DNA from: JADMJV01 sp964649085
Lineage (GTDB): Bacteria; Vulcanimicrobiota; Xenobia; Xenobiales; JADMJV01
Length of the DNA: 64,000 nucleotides
NCBI GenBank assembly: GCA_964649085.1
Contig: CAZYPN010000012.1
Coordinates: 92,449-156,448 of the forward strand
Direction of reading: 5' to 3'
Part shown: positions 1 through 9,304 of the stretch, piece by piece
How the letters are laid out: each line of letters begins with the position of its first letter
Numbering within the stretch: position 1 is the first letter of the stretch
Made by a program: the position numbers and the translations under genes
Notes under the pieces: generated by a model
What the model was told of the DNA's origin: nothing
Seen by the model: only the letters and a program-made list of their open reading frames with translations
Database searches by the model: none

Positions 1-315
1 AAATGGCTGCGACTGACGGCTCTGATCTGGCTGGTAGTGTGTACTTGGGCACAGATGAGCGACCTGGACTGCGCCCTCAACAATCCGCTCCACTGCCAGA
101 CCCTCTTTGAGAGCGACGACAATACTTTTGCTCGCTTCGCCGCCAGTGGGCCGCTCTGGATTCTACCCCCGCCGGGGCCGACCCCAGCTGTGGCAAGGTT
201 GCCTTTCGGGGGGCTTCAGCCACCCGCTGAACGGCTGCTCGACCTTCCCCGAATCGGTCTCGCCTCCCCGTTGCGGGCCCACTGGAGCCGCCCCCCACCT
301 GCTGACTTGAGCTGA
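1..315 (+). CDS. Partial small exported protein preceding the metal-efflux operon
   Basis: The reading frame is open at the left window edge, so the true start is outside; an internal GTG lies at 37. The visible part begins with a basic residue and a hydrophobic stretch (LTALIWLVVCTWA) that looks like a signal peptide. A roughly 85-residue mature part follows, with two Cys residues near its start and a Pro/Leu-rich tail. It ends 27 bp before the membrane-fusion lipoprotein gene, so co-transcription with the efflux operon is likely. Some czc-type operons carry small periplasmic accessory proteins, but no specific family is recognised here. Confidence 0.5.
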   Translation, partial: KWLRLTALIWLVVCTWAQMSDLDCALNNPLHCQTLFESDDNTFARFAASGPLWILPPPGPTPAVARLPFGGLQPPAERLLDLPRIGLASPLRAHWSRPPPADLS

Positions 316-342
316 TTGGACGAATTCACTCAAGGAGTTTCC

Positions 343-1659
343 ATGTTCCTGCGAATCCTCTTGTCCTGCGGGCTGGCACTGGTTTTGTGCGCTTGCAACG
401 GGCCGCAACCCGTCAGTTCCACTGCCACGCCGCCCACTCCGAGTCGGTCGGAAAGCCCCACCGACACCGTCGAGGTGGGGCTGAGGACGTTTCAAGATGA
501 ATTGATGGCGGCCGGCAATATCTCTGCCGATCCTTCGCGTCAGGGTAGGGTGGGGGCCCCCACCAGCGGTCGTATCACCGAGGTCTATGTTGCGGCCGGC
601 GACCGAGTGCGCCGTGGCCAGCCCCTGGCCAGGTTTCACAGCCCCGACCTGACCCGCGCTCGCGCCGATCACGAGCATGCCCAGCTGCGCCTGGAACTGG
701 CCACGCGTACGCTGGAGCAGCGACGTCAGGCCTTCCGACTGGGCGATTCGTCGCAGCGGCCGGTGGAAGAGGCCCGTAACGAGCTGGCAGCTGCCCAGGG
801 TGAGGAGGCCGTGGCCCGAAGTGCCTTGCAGCTGAGTCGCTCGCGCTTGAGCCGAGTGGAAGACCTGGTGTCTCACGGAGTTTCCGCCCAGCAGGAGCTG
901 GACGAGGCTCGGGCCGCAGTGCGCCAGGCTGAAGCCCGCTGGCAACAGGCCCGGGGTCTGTTGCAGGTGGCCCGCGCCCATCGCAGTCGCGAGGAACGAC
1001 TCAACGCAGCCGGCTCGCTGGTCTTGCCTCGCATTTTGGAGGCAGAAAACGAGCTGAAGCTGGCTCAGGAAGAAGTTCGTCATACAGCCCACGTGCTCTA
1101 TGACTTGGGGCAGCCCGAAGCCGATGGTTTGACCTTGCGGGCTCCTCGTGATGGCGTGGTGGTTATGGCTCAGGCCGTCCAGGGGCAGGCGATCACGGCC
1201 AACGAGGCCCTGTTTGAGATTCTCGACCCTTCCCAGCTGTGGCTCTGGATCTATCTCTATGAAGCCGACCAACCTCGGGTTCGTCTGAACATGCCGGTTA
1301 CGGTCGAGGTGGAGGCCCTGCCGAATCGACGTTTCGAAGGTCGCATTTCCTATCTGCCTCCTCAGGTGGAGGTGCCTTCCCGGGCTCTGAGAGCCCGCGT
1401 GGTCGTCGACAATCCTGGCGGTCTGCTGAAAGTGGGCATGGCTGCACGGGTCAAGGTCGCTCTGGGCGCCCCTCGACGCTCTCCGGCCATTCCCCAGGAG
1501 GCTTTGCTAGAGGGCGATCAGGTGGTGGTCGACGGGCAGTCCCGCAAGGTGAAAGTTGGACTACGCCAGGGTCCGTGGGTCGAGGTTCGCCAGGGACTGC
1601 AAGCGGGTGAGCGGGTATTGAGCCAGGGTGGCTACCTGCTGCAGCAGGAGGTTCCGTGA
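343..1659 (+). CDS. czcB: RND efflux periplasmic adaptor (CzcB/CusB-type membrane fusion protein)
   Basis: This 438-residue adaptor would link the inner-membrane pump to the outer-membrane channel. The N-terminus MFLRILLSCGLALVLCAC is a lipoprotein signal with lipidation most likely at Cys18. A biotinyl-lipoyl half (GRITEVYVAAGDRVRRGQPLA, about 78-97) is followed by a long alpha-helical hairpin (about 105-260), the second lipoyl half (APRDGVVV), and beta-barrel and membrane-proximal domains. The ATG at 343 was chosen over the longer frame from 316 because AAGGAG lies about 7 nt upstream and the signal peptide starts there. The stop overlaps the pump gene start (GTGA). No His-rich metal-binding N-terminus is seen. 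Confidence 0.88.
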   Translation: MFLRILLSCGLALVLCACNGPQPVSSTATPPTPSRSESPTDTVEVGLRTFQDELMAAGNISADPSRQGRVGAPTSGRITEVYVAAGDRVRRGQPLARFHSPDLTRARADHEHAQLRLELATRTLEQRRQAFRLGDSSQRPVEEARNELAAAQGEEAVARSALQLSRSRLSRVEDLVSHGVSAQQELDEARAAVRQAEARWQQARGLLQVARAHRSREERLNAAGSLVLPRILEAENELKLAQEEVRHTAHVLYDLGQPEADGLTLRAPRDGVVVMAQAVQGQAITANEALFEILDPSQLWLWIYLYEADQPRVRLNMPVTVEVEALPNRRFEGRISYLPPQVEVPSRALRARVVVDNPGGLLKVGMAARVKVALGAPRRSPAIPQEALLEGDQVVVDGQSRKVKVGLRQGPWVEVRQGLQAGERVLSQGGYLLQQEVP

Positions 1660-4600
1660 TTCTGCGCATCATCCGTTGGTCGATTGAAAAACGCAGCCTG
1701 GTGCTGACGCTTACGACCCTCTTCTTGCTTTTCGGGTTGTATCAGGCGCGTTTGTTGAACATCGACGCGGTACCCGACGTCACCAATCGTCAGGTTCAGA
1801 TCAACGCGCTGACCACCAGTTTGTCTGCCGAAGAAATGGAGCGCCGAGTTACATTTCCATTGGAGATGGCCCTGGCCGGCTTGCCCGAGATGCAGGAGAT
1901 TCGTTCGATTTCTCAGTTCGGACTCTCCCAAATCACCGTGGTCTTCCACGACCAGACCGATATCTATCGGGCCCGTCAGTGGGTCACCGAGCGTCTTCAG
2001 CAGGCGGTCGATAGTCTGCCGCCCGGGCTGCGCACCGACATGGCTCCGGTCAGCACGGGGCTCGGGGAAATCCTTTATGTGCGTCTGCACAATCCAAGAC
2101 TGTCACTCATGGAGCGCCGCAGCCTCATGGATTGGGTGGTCCGACCCCAGTTACGTTCGGTCGCCGGGTTGGCCGACGTCAACACTTGGGGCGGCGAGGT
2201 GCGTCAGCTGCAGGTCAAGCTAGAGCCCGAGAAGCTGCGCCATCACGATTTATCGCTGGATCAGGTGATCGCTGCCATTCAGGAAAACAACGCTAACGGA
2301 GGCGGTGCCTTTATTTCACAGGGCTCGCAACAACAGGTCGTCCAGGTGCAGGGCATGTTGGCCGGCGCCGAGGACCTTCGCCAGCTCAGCATCAGCCCCC
2401 AGCAGGGGCCGCCCTGTTGGCTGGGGACTTTGGGACAGATCGAGTTTGGACCCATGATTCGTCAGGGCGCCATCACCCAGGACGGCGCCGGCGAGGAGGT
2501 CTATGCGATTTGCCTGCTGCTGGTGGGTCAGAACGGCAGCCACGTGGTCGAGGCCGTCAAACGTATCCTCCCCGAGATCGAGAAGAGCCTGCCCGAAGGC
2601 ACCCGCCTGGAGCCCTTTCTCGACCGCAGTCGTCTGATCGCGGCCACGCTGCACACCGCCGGACGCAACCTGATGGAGGGCGGTTTGCTGGTTATCGGCC
2701 TCTTGCTGGCCTTTCTGCTGCAGTTGAGGGCTGGATTGATCGTGAGCTGCGTCATTCCCCTGGCCATGCTTGTGGCCGTGTGTGGCATGCGGCTGTTCGG
2801 CATCTCGGCCAACCTGATGTCCCTGGGAGCCATCGATTTCGGAATCATTGTGGATGGGGCGGTCATCATCGTGGAAAACTGCGTGCGCCGCCTGTCCGAA
2901 CTGCGCCACGAATTGGGCAGGGAGCTTTCCGAGTCGGAACGTCTGGAGGGAATTGCTCGGGCGGCCACCGAGGTGCGCCAGGCCACTCAGTTTGGTGAAA
3001 TTCTCATCCTGGCCAGCTACTTTCCCATCCTGGCACTGGTGGGCCTGGAAGGGAAGATGTTCCGCCCCATGGGTTGGACCGTCATCATGGCTCTGCTCGG
3101 GGCTATGCTCTGCTCGTTCACGGTGATTCCCGCACTCTGTGCCGTATTCCTGAAGGCCGACGAGGAGCCTCGACATCCGCTCTTCGAGGCCATCACCCCT
3201 CTCTATTCCCGGCTCAGTCTCGCTTTGATGCGCTGGCGGCGCACGGTAATGCTGGCTTCCTTGCTGTTCGCAGCAGGCGGATTGGGACTGGCCTCGCGAC
3301 TGGGCACCGAGTTTATCCCCGAGCTGGCCGAAGGGGCCCTGGCGATTCAGTTCACCTATCCGCCCGGAATCAACCTTGAGGAGTCCATTCGCCTCTCTCA
3401 TCAAAACGAGCATCGAGTCTTGGAGACCTGTCCTCAGGAGGTCGAGCGGGTGGTGACCCGCATCGGTCGCCCCGAGATTGCCACCGATCCCATGTTGCCC
3501 TGCCAGAGCGACATGATCGTAGAGCTGAAGCCCGGGGTGTCGCAGAACCAGGTCGTCAGCAAGCTGGAACAGGCTCTGGGTGGCCGGCCGGGCGTGGACA
3601 TCAGTTTCACCCAGCCGATCAAGATGCGCATGATGGAACTGATCGAAGGCGTGGGGATACGGGCCGATCTGGGCATCAAGCTCTTTGGTGACGATCATCG
3701 CGAACTGGCCCGCCAGGCCCAGCGAGTGGCGGCGGTACTGAAAACCGTGCCCGGGGCTGCCGACGTCACGGTAGAAATGACCCAGGGTTTGCGTCAGCTT
3801 CGCATCGAGGTCGATCGCAACCGCCTGGCCCAGTTGGGAGTCACCGTGTACGATATCAACCGGGTGCTCGAGTCGGCCGTGGGGTGCTTTCCCATCAGTA
3901 CGGTCAATGACGGCAACCAGCGTTTCGACATCGTGGTGCGTCTGCCCGAGCGCCTGCGCAACGATCGCGAAGTCATTGGCAAGCTGCTGGTAACCAACGC
4001 GCGCGGCGAGCACTATCCCTTGGAGCAACTGGCTCGACTCGAGAGCGTGCTGGGACCTGTCCAGATCTCTCGCGAAAACGGGAAACGACGAATCGTGGTC
4101 CAGGCCAACACCCGCGGCCGCGACCTGGGCAGCTTCGTGGAGGAGGTGCAGCAACGCCTCGATCGCGAGGTGAAGCTGCCCGTCGGGTACTATCTGCGCT
4201 ACGCCGGCACCTATGAGAAGCTCCAGTCGGGGCGGGCTCGGCTCAGCCTGGTGGTCCCCCTGGCTTTCGCACTGGTATTTGCCTTGCTCTACTGGACGTT
4301 TTCCAGCGTCAAGCTGGCGGCTCTGGTGTTCACGGGCATTCCGCTGGCCATTACGGGTGGCGCTCTGGCCCTCTGGATGCGCGGCATGAGTCTGTCGATT
4401 TCAGCCGCCATCGGCTTTGTGGCTCTGGCAGGTGTGGCGGTGCTCAACGGCGTGGTCCTGATCACCTTTATCGAGCAGCTGCGTGCCCGCGGCGAGCCAC
4501 CCAGTAGAGCCATTGGCGAGGGCACGCGGCTGCGCCTCAGACCCATCCTGATGACGGCCTGTGTGGCGGCCCTGGGCTTCCTTCCCATGGCCCTTTCCCA

Positions 4601-4727
4601 CGGTTCGGGGGCCGAGGTCCAGCGGCCGCTGGCCACCGTTGTGATCGGCGGGCTGTTCACTTCCAGTTTGCTGACTTTGCTGGTGCTGCCGGTGTTGTAT
4701 CGGGAGGTCGCGTGTCCGCGCTCCTGA
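1656..4727 (+). CDS. czcA: Heavy-metal RND efflux pump (CzcA family)
   Basis: This is a 1023-residue, 12-TM proton-driven exporter of the HME-RND family, which expels metal cations from the periplasm and cytoplasm. The TM4 signature DFGIIVDGAVIIVEN keeps both Asp residues and the Glu of the divalent-cation (Co/Zn/Cd or Ni) subgroup. CusA-type Cu/Ag pumps differ at this position. Two homologous halves, each with six TM helices and a large periplasmic loop, are visible. The GTG start at 1656 overlaps the adaptor stop, which implies translational coupling. The 3' end overlaps the channel gene by 16 bp. Metal specificity is inferred from one motif only. Confidence 0.92.
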   Translation: MILRIIRWSIEKRSLVLTLTTLFLLFGLYQARLLNIDAVPDVTNRQVQINALTTSLSAEEMERRVTFPLEMALAGLPEMQEIRSISQFGLSQITVVFHDQTDIYRARQWVTERLQQAVDSLPPGLRTDMAPVSTGLGEILYVRLHNPRLSLMERRSLMDWVVRPQLRSVAGLADVNTWGGEVRQLQVKLEPEKLRHHDLSLDQVIAAIQENNANGGGAFISQGSQQQVVQVQGMLAGAEDLRQLSISPQQGPPCWLGTLGQIEFGPMIRQGAITQDGAGEEVYAICLLLVGQNGSHVVEAVKRILPEIEKSLPEGTRLEPFLDRSRLIAATLHTAGRNLMEGGLLVIGLLLAFLLQLRAGLIVSCVIPLAMLVAVCGMRLFGISANLMSLGAIDFGIIVDGAVIIVENCVRRLSELRHELGRELSESERLEGIARAATEVRQATQFGEILILASYFPILALVGLEGKMFRPMGWTVIMALLGAMLCSFTVIPALCAVFLKADEEPRHPLFEAITPLYSRLSLALMRWRRTVMLASLLFAAGGLGLASRLGTEFIPELAEGALAIQFTYPPGINLEESIRLSHQNEHRVLETCPQEVERVVTRIGRPEIATDPMLPCQSDMIVELKPGVSQNQVVSKLEQALGGRPGVDISFTQPIKMRMMELIEGVGIRADLGIKLFGDDHRELARQAQRVAAVLKTVPGAADVTVEMTQGLRQLRIEVDRNRLAQLGVTVYDINRVLESAVGCFPISTVNDGNQRFDIVVRLPERLRNDREVIGKLLVTNARGEHYPLEQLARLESVLGPVQISRENGKRRIVVQANTRGRDLGSFVEEVQQRLDREVKLPVGYYLRYAGTYEKLQSGRARLSLVVPLAFALVFALLYWTFSSVKLAALVFTGIPLAITGGALALWMRGMSLSISAAIGFVALAGVAVLNGVVLITFIEQLRARGEPPSRAIGEGTRLRLRPILMTACVAALGFLPMALSHGSGAEVQRPLATVVIGGLFTSSLLTLLVLPVLYREVACPRS

Positions 4728-5989
4728 AAACCTGTTTGCTGGCGCTGCTGTGCCTGTTGTCGGCCACAGCCCAGGAGCCGCTCACCCTGGAGCACTGCCT
4801 GCAACTTTCCCAAGCTCATCACCCCGAGCCCCGATTGGCTCAGGCCCGACTGCGCCAGGCCGAACTGGCTTACGACTCTGCCGATGCGCTGCCCAGCGCC
4901 CAACTGGGTGTGGGCAGCTGGCAGGGTCGTGGAGACACCCTGCTCAATGCCAACTACATCGCTCAGAATCGCGGCGACTACTATGTCTTTATGCAGCAGC
5001 AGTTTCGTCCACCGGGCCAGAGCGCGTCGCGCAAAGAGTTGGCGCGATTCGAGTTGGAGTCGCTGAGGGGAGAGGTGCAGATGGGTCGGCTGCGCCGCCA
5101 GCAGGAGGTGCGCGATGCCTTCTATCAGGTGGTTGCGGCCCAGCAACTCAGCGATCTTTCCCAGGAAAGCCTGCACCTGGCCGAGGAATTGCTGCGCATT
5201 GCTCGGCTGCGGGTAAGGGCCGGAACCAGCCCCAGAATGGACGAACTCAACGCCACCATCCAGCGCAACCGGGCCGAACAGGATCTGCGCCTGGCTCGCC
5301 GCCAGCTGTCCCAGAGTCGAGCCCTGCTGGGGCCGCTGATCGGTCGTCCGGCTGTCAATGAGCTCATCTGCCAGGGTGAACTGGCCAGGTTGCCCCAGCT
5401 GGCACCGTATGCCGACCTTGCTGCGCAGGCCCAACAACACCCTAAGCTGCAGGCCGCTCGCGCCCAGCTCGAGGCCAGCCGTCAGCAACTCAAGGTGGCC
5501 CAGCAGCAGGGGGGGCCGGTGCCCGGCATTCTGGGGGTCTACGATCTGGCGCGTCCCAGCTATGCGGTTCAGCTGACGCTGTCCATTCCGCTGGACTGGG
5601 GCGAGCTGGGATCGGAGGTCGATCAGCGCCGCGCTGCCGAGGAACAACGACTGCATCAACTGGAAGCGGAAATTCTGGCCCTGGAAGTGGAGGTGGCTCG
5701 AAATTACCAGGCCTGTATTTCGGCCGGCGAGGAGCTGGCCAGCTATCGAGAGCAGATTCTGGCTCCTGCCGAAGAACTCGTCAAAGTGACCCGCTACGGT
5801 TACGAGCGCGGGGCCTTACCCTACCTTCAGCTGGTGACGGTTCAGCAACAACTCAGCTCTCTGCGCCGAGACTTTGTGCAGCGTCAGCTGGAGGGCCAGC
5901 TGGCCTTCAGTGCGTTGCAGACCGCTCTGGGTCGAGAAGCCGGGCAATTCGACGCTGCAGTGCCTCACACAGAGCCGCCGACTCGGTAA
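4712..5989 (+). CDS. czcC: TolC-family outer membrane efflux channel (CzcC-like)
   Basis: This 425-residue protein has a signal peptide (LLALLCLLSATAQ) followed by two outer membrane efflux protein repeats rich in Ala, Gln, Leu and Arg heptads, as in TolC-type trimeric channels. It starts at GTG 4712, inside the 3' end of the pump gene, and completes the B-A-C operon. Gene order differs from the classical czcCBA. It has no lipobox Cys, so it is probably not lipidated. The last 83 bp overlap the end of a convergent small gene. Confidence 0.87.
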   Translation: MSALLKTCLLALLCLLSATAQEPLTLEHCLQLSQAHHPEPRLAQARLRQAELAYDSADALPSAQLGVGSWQGRGDTLLNANYIAQNRGDYYVFMQQQFRPPGQSASRKELARFELESLRGEVQMGRLRRQQEVRDAFYQVVAAQQLSDLSQESLHLAEELLRIARLRVRAGTSPRMDELNATIQRNRAEQDLRLARRQLSQSRALLGPLIGRPAVNELICQGELARLPQLAPYADLAAQAQQHPKLQAARAQLEASRQQLKVAQQQGGPVPGILGVYDLARPSYAVQLTLSIPLDWGELGSEVDQRRAAEEQRLHQLEAEILALEVEVARNYQACISAGEELASYREQILAPAEELVKVTRYGYERGALPYLQLVTVQQQLSSLRRDFVQRQLEGQLAFSALQTALGREAGQFDAAVPHTEPPTR

Positions 5990-6230
5990 CTCGCAGGCCG
6001 GCCACAACAGCCTCGAGCAGGGGTCGTTGTCGGGACTGAAGCCCCTGAATTCGCTGCAGCTTTCTCAGGGCAAACTGTCCGGGCGTTTCCCAATACTCGG
6101 CCGGCAGATTGGACCCGGGCGGGGCAGGGAGGGCGGGAAGTTGAGAATTCATTGGAGCGTGATACCCGGCCGAGCGGACATTGAATCCCGCAAAGAGAGG
6201 ATTTTTCAAGTTAGGGCGCGCTTCGGGCAT
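5907..6230 (-). CDS. Small hypothetical protein downstream of the DNA glycosylase
   Basis: This 107-residue frame starts at ATG 6230, with an alternative Met at about 6152. It begins 31 bp after the glycosylase stop on the same strand and overlaps the convergent channel gene by 83 bp. The C-terminal half is helical and rich in Arg, Leu and Ala (LEAVVAGLRVTESAALCEAL), while the N-terminus is Pro-rich. No Shine-Dalgarno sequence, signal peptide or known domain is seen. It is kept because frame and spacing fit an operon member, but it could be spurious. Confidence 0.42.
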   Translation of the reverse strand: MPEARPNLKNPLFAGFNVRSAGYHAPMNSQLPALPAPPGSNLPAEYWETPGQFALRKLQRIQGLQSRQRPLLEAVVAGLRVTESAALCEALQRRIARLLDPERSATH

Positions 6231-6261
6231 CAACCGGGCGCCGTCGTGCCCTTTCTCTTGC

Positions 6262-7122
6262 CTAATCAGCTGCCTTGAGGTCTGGGAAGTCCTGGGTTTT
6301 GGAGGTTTCGCCTCGGCAGCCGTAACATCGGTAGAGGCGTCGCGCCCCCCACACCTCTTTCGTCAGCGGTTGCTGGCAGATCCAGCAGGGCAGGCCCTCA
6401 CGGCCAAAGACCCAGTGGCGATAGCGACGCCGTGGCTCACGCCGTTGGCGGGCCTGTTCCACCAGCTCGGGGTGGTTGGTGATGCCCCCGGTTTTCAACG
6501 AGCGTTGGGCCAGCAGGCGGGCGGCACGGGCCAACCTGCCGGCCTGTTCCGGGCTGAGTTGGCGGGGCTTGAGCTCAGGAGACAGTCCGGCACAGAAGAG
6601 AATTTCGGAGCGTAGATAGTTGCCCGGTCCCGCCCAGAAACTCTGGTCGAGCAACAACGTGGCCAGCTGGCGACCGCGAAAACGAGCGTCCTGCAGTTGC
6701 GCCAGCAGTGCCTGCCCTGTCACCCGAGGGTGCAGCAGATCCGGGCCCAGCTGGCGCAGGTAGGGCTGAGTGTCGAGTTCTTCCGCCGTCAGCAGCTCCA
6801 GGTCGGTAGCGCTGTACAGGCTGGCCGAACGTCCCTGACAGCTGAGGCGAAGCCGCAGCTGACGACGGGTTTGGGGCGGTTGATGCTGGCGATGAAGCCT
6901 CCAGCGACCGTAGAGCTGCATATGGGCATAAAGGGTGTGGCCCGATTCGAATTCCAAGAGAAAGGCCTTGCCACGGGCCTCTACCTGGCGCAGGCGTTGA
7001 CCGTTTTGGGCCAGCAGCCTGTCCGCCAGGGGTTCATAGGGGCACTCGAGTTCGACTTCTCGACCCTCGAGCAGTCGCCGCAGTTGCGCGGCCTGTCGGT
7101 GAATCTCGGGGCCTTCAGGCAA
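6262..7122 (-). CDS. nei: Formamidopyrimidine-DNA glycosylase / endonuclease VIII family protein
   Basis: This is a base-excision-repair glycosylase/AP lyase for oxidised bases. The family's catalytic N-terminus (M)PEGPEIHR appears only if translation starts at TTG 7122. That places the catalytic Pro2 and Glu3 correctly and gives 286 residues. The central H2TH region includes DQSFWAGPGNYLRSEILF, and the protein ends with a zinc finger CWIC...CYGC (C-x2-C-x16-C-x2-C). The TTG overlaps the stop of the upstream zinc-ribbon gene (GTTGCCTGA), so the two are probably translationally coupled. The start PEGPEIHR and the loop favour Nei over MutM, but that subdivision is tentative. Confidence 0.9.
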   Translation of the reverse strand: MPEGPEIHRQAAQLRRLLEGREVELECPYEPLADRLLAQNGQRLRQVEARGKAFLLEFESGHTLYAHMQLYGRWRLHRQHQPPQTRRQLRLRLSCQGRSASLYSATDLELLTAEELDTQPYLRQLGPDLLHPRVTGQALLAQLQDARFRGRQLATLLLDQSFWAGPGNYLRSEILFCAGLSPELKPRQLSPEQAGRLARAARLLAQRSLKTGGITNHPELVEQARQRREPRRRYRHWVFGREGLPCWICQQPLTKEVWGARRLYRCYGCRGETSKTQDFPDLKAAD

Positions 7123-8344
7123 CCGGTGTGCCCTCGCAGTCGGTCTGTTGCTCCTGCATCTGGCGCGACAGTTGCCCAAGCTCCTGTGGGGCCAGACCAC
7201 AGCGGATCAACTCATCGCACAAGGCCGGCAGGGCAGCGCGGTCGTCGTTTTCGAGGGCCTGGCTCAGTCGCTCCAGCACCCGGGTGAATTCGGCCTGGGA
7301 TTGGTGAAGCAGCTCCTGAGCCTGTTGTAGGAGGGGATCGTCGGCAGGCTTGAGTTGCCCCAACTGCTGGCCAACTCGTTGGGCCCGGGCTTGAGCCGAT
7401 TGCACCAGGTCCCAACAGCCTCGCGGCTCGAGCTGACCACGCTGCACCTGCTCTATCGCCTCGACGAGCTCGGCGATGCGCTCGGGTAGCCCTGGTTGCA
7501 GCCCCTCGGAGTGCAGGTCCAGGGTGGAGGCGTTGTCCTCGAAGCTTTGGGGCAGCCGAGTGCCACATCGCGAACACATTCGCTGGGTGCGCGGGTTGGA
7601 ATGGCCACAACGAGGGCAGGCAAAATCTCCGCGGAGCGGTTGCTCGAAGTCGAGTTGCACCCCCCTTTGCCACTCAAAGAGTTGCTCGGTGAGTTGAGCC
7701 AGCTGTTGGAGATGTTGCTCGACCGTCTCGGGCTGCAGGGCTTCCAGTTGCTCCAGAACCACCCACAGCTCTTCCAACTGCGCTTCCAACTGGCCTCGCT
7801 GGGCGGGGCTCAGGCCCCAAGACTGCAGCTGCACTTCTTCGTCCTGATAGCGCTGGCAGAACTGTTCCAGCACCTGAACATAGTGCTCCAGGCGAAGGCT
7901 GAAGGCTTCCCAGGGCAGCATTTCGGCCAGGCAGGCCCGACCCACGCGCAGCAGCTCGTGAATATAGGGAGAAGGGGACAGGCGAGGCTGCCGCTCATAC
8001 CAGCTGGCCAGCTGTGGGTAGCCTTCAAGTGCCGAGGTCAGCTGGGCCCGGGCCTTCTCCCAGTGCTCTTGCCAGGGTTCCCCTTCAAACCAGGCTTCGC
8101 GCATGGCGTCAATGGCTGCGTAGGTCAGCTGGTAGGCTACCAGAATGGGGTCGATCAGGTTGCGCAGTTCTTCGTCGTATAGAAAGTCCAGGCACTGGGC
8201 GTGCAGGGCCTGACACATTTCCTGCACTTCCAGCTCGAACTCGTCCAGAGCCAGCCACTGCTCGTCACACGGGCTTTGCTCACCCCATTGCTGAAGTTGT
8301 TCAAGCAAAGCCCCGTAGGCCGGAAGTGAGGCCAGGATGTCCAT
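7115..8344 (-). CDS. Zinc-ribbon helical protein of unknown function
   Basis: This 409-residue protein is acidic and very rich in Leu, Gln and Glu, and is predicted to be largely helical. Near residues 241-264 it carries a double-CxxC zinc ribbon (CPRCGHSNPRTQRMCSRCG) between two helical halves. No signal peptide or TM segment is present, so it is probably cytoplasmic. Its stop overlaps the TTG start of the DNA glycosylase gene, so the two are co-expressed. That suggests, but does not show, a link to DNA repair. No family was recognised. Confidence 0.75.
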   Translation of the reverse strand: MDILASLPAYGALLEQLQQWGEQSPCDEQWLALDEFELEVQEMCQALHAQCLDFLYDEELRNLIDPILVAYQLTYAAIDAMREAWFEGEPWQEHWEKARAQLTSALEGYPQLASWYERQPRLSPSPYIHELLRVGRACLAEMLPWEAFSLRLEHYVQVLEQFCQRYQDEEVQLQSWGLSPAQRGQLEAQLEELWVVLEQLEALQPETVEQHLQQLAQLTEQLFEWQRGVQLDFEQPLRGDFACPRCGHSNPRTQRMCSRCGTRLPQSFEDNASTLDLHSEGLQPGLPERIAELVEAIEQVQRGQLEPRGCWDLVQSAQARAQRVGQQLGQLKPADDPLLQQAQELLHQSQAEFTRVLERLSQALENDDRAALPALCDELIRCGLAPQELGQLSRQMQEQQTDCEGTPVA

Positions 8345-8398
8345 GGACGAGGAGTCTTGGTGGCCCGAAGAGCGGTTCCTTCAGAACCGGGCAAGTGC

Positions 8399-9304
8399 CT
8401 ACATCGCCGAGAGCAGGCGCTGAGCGATGTTGCCGATGTGACCGGCCCGATCGGTTCCGTTGACCACCCGGCGAGCGTTGTGGAAGTCGGCCCGACCGTT
8501 GCCCACGTAGTCGCCGAGTTTGCGGCCGGTGAAGGTGCCGTCGCGCATGCCACCCACCAGGATGCGGGCCGCCACCTGAGGATCGCGGGCTCGCTCCGGG
8601 TTGCTGACGAGGTCAACCCCCAGACGGCGCGACCAGTCGGCGTAGTTGCGACGTCCCGTGATTTGCACGTAGCCCCGGCCTTTGAAGCGAACACCGTCGC
8701 CAGAGTAGCAATTCCCCAGACTGCGTCGTCCCTCATAGGCATTTCCCGAGGCAAACTCGGTCATCGCGCCGCCGGCATTGGATTCGTGGCAGGCCGTGGC
8801 CAGGATATAGGCAATCTGGGCTCGGTCGGTGACCCCCTGGCGTTGGCACTCGGCCAGAATACCGGGGAAATGCTGGCGGGCGTTGTTCTGAATGTTGCGC
8901 GGAAGAACGCTGACCAGTCGGTTAACGTCGATCGGCCCGCTATAACTGCCCACCGGACCCATGGGTCCACAGCCGCAGCAGCCGGGAGCACCGGGGCCCT
9001 GGGGCCCCATCGGGAAGGGTTGGGGAAAGGGCATTGGGTAGCCCATCCCAGGCATCCCCATGCCCATACCAGGCATCCCCATGCCGGGCATGCCCATACC
9101 CATGAGGTCACCGAATGCCGGGTTCATCATCATGGGCATTCCGAACTGACCCATACCCATCTGGCCACCCATCATCATTTGCATCATCATCATCATCTGG
9201 CCCATTTGCGCCAGCATCATGCCGGCCATCATGGGGTTGAATCCGACGGGGCCAGCTCCGAATGCTGGCGACATCTGGGGTCCGAACATCATGGGGTTGA
9301 ACAA
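8399..9304 (-). CDS. GH19 chitinase/lysozyme-like protein with Met/Gly/Pro-rich N-terminus
   Basis: This is a 301-residue protein. Residues 1-118 are low complexity, dominated by Met, Gly, Pro and Gln, with repeats such as MGMPGMG and a run of five Met; a CCGCG cluster follows. Residues 124-301 match the glycoside hydrolase 19 fold used by phage and bacterial endolysins: ILATACHESN carries the likely catalytic Glu, and FKGRGYVQITGRRNYADWS is the family hallmark. The start is TTG 9304, preceded by GGAGG with 5 nt spacing. No classical signal peptide is seen, so the export route is unclear. Peptidoglycan hydrolysis is inferred; chitin is the alternative substrate. Confidence 0.82.
   Translation of the reverse strand: MFNPMMFGPQMSPAFGAGPVGFNPMMAGMMLAQMGQMMMMMQMMMGGQMGMGQFGMPMMMNPAFGDLMGMGMPGMGMPGMGMGMPGMGYPMPFPQPFPMGPQGPGAPGCCGCGPMGPVGSYSGPIDVNRLVSVLPRNIQNNARQHFPGILAECQRQGVTDRAQIAYILATACHESNAGGAMTEFASGNAYEGRRSLGNCYSGDGVRFKGRGYVQITGRRNYADWSRRLGVDLVSNPERARDPQVAARILVGGMRDGTFTGRKLGDYVGNGRADFHNARRVVNGTDRAGHIGNIAQRLLSAM

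Noticed and set aside
2316..4154. Long open frame antisense to the metal pump gene.
   Set aside because: It is a high-GC shadow of a well-conserved RND gene with no domain, start signal or neighbour support.
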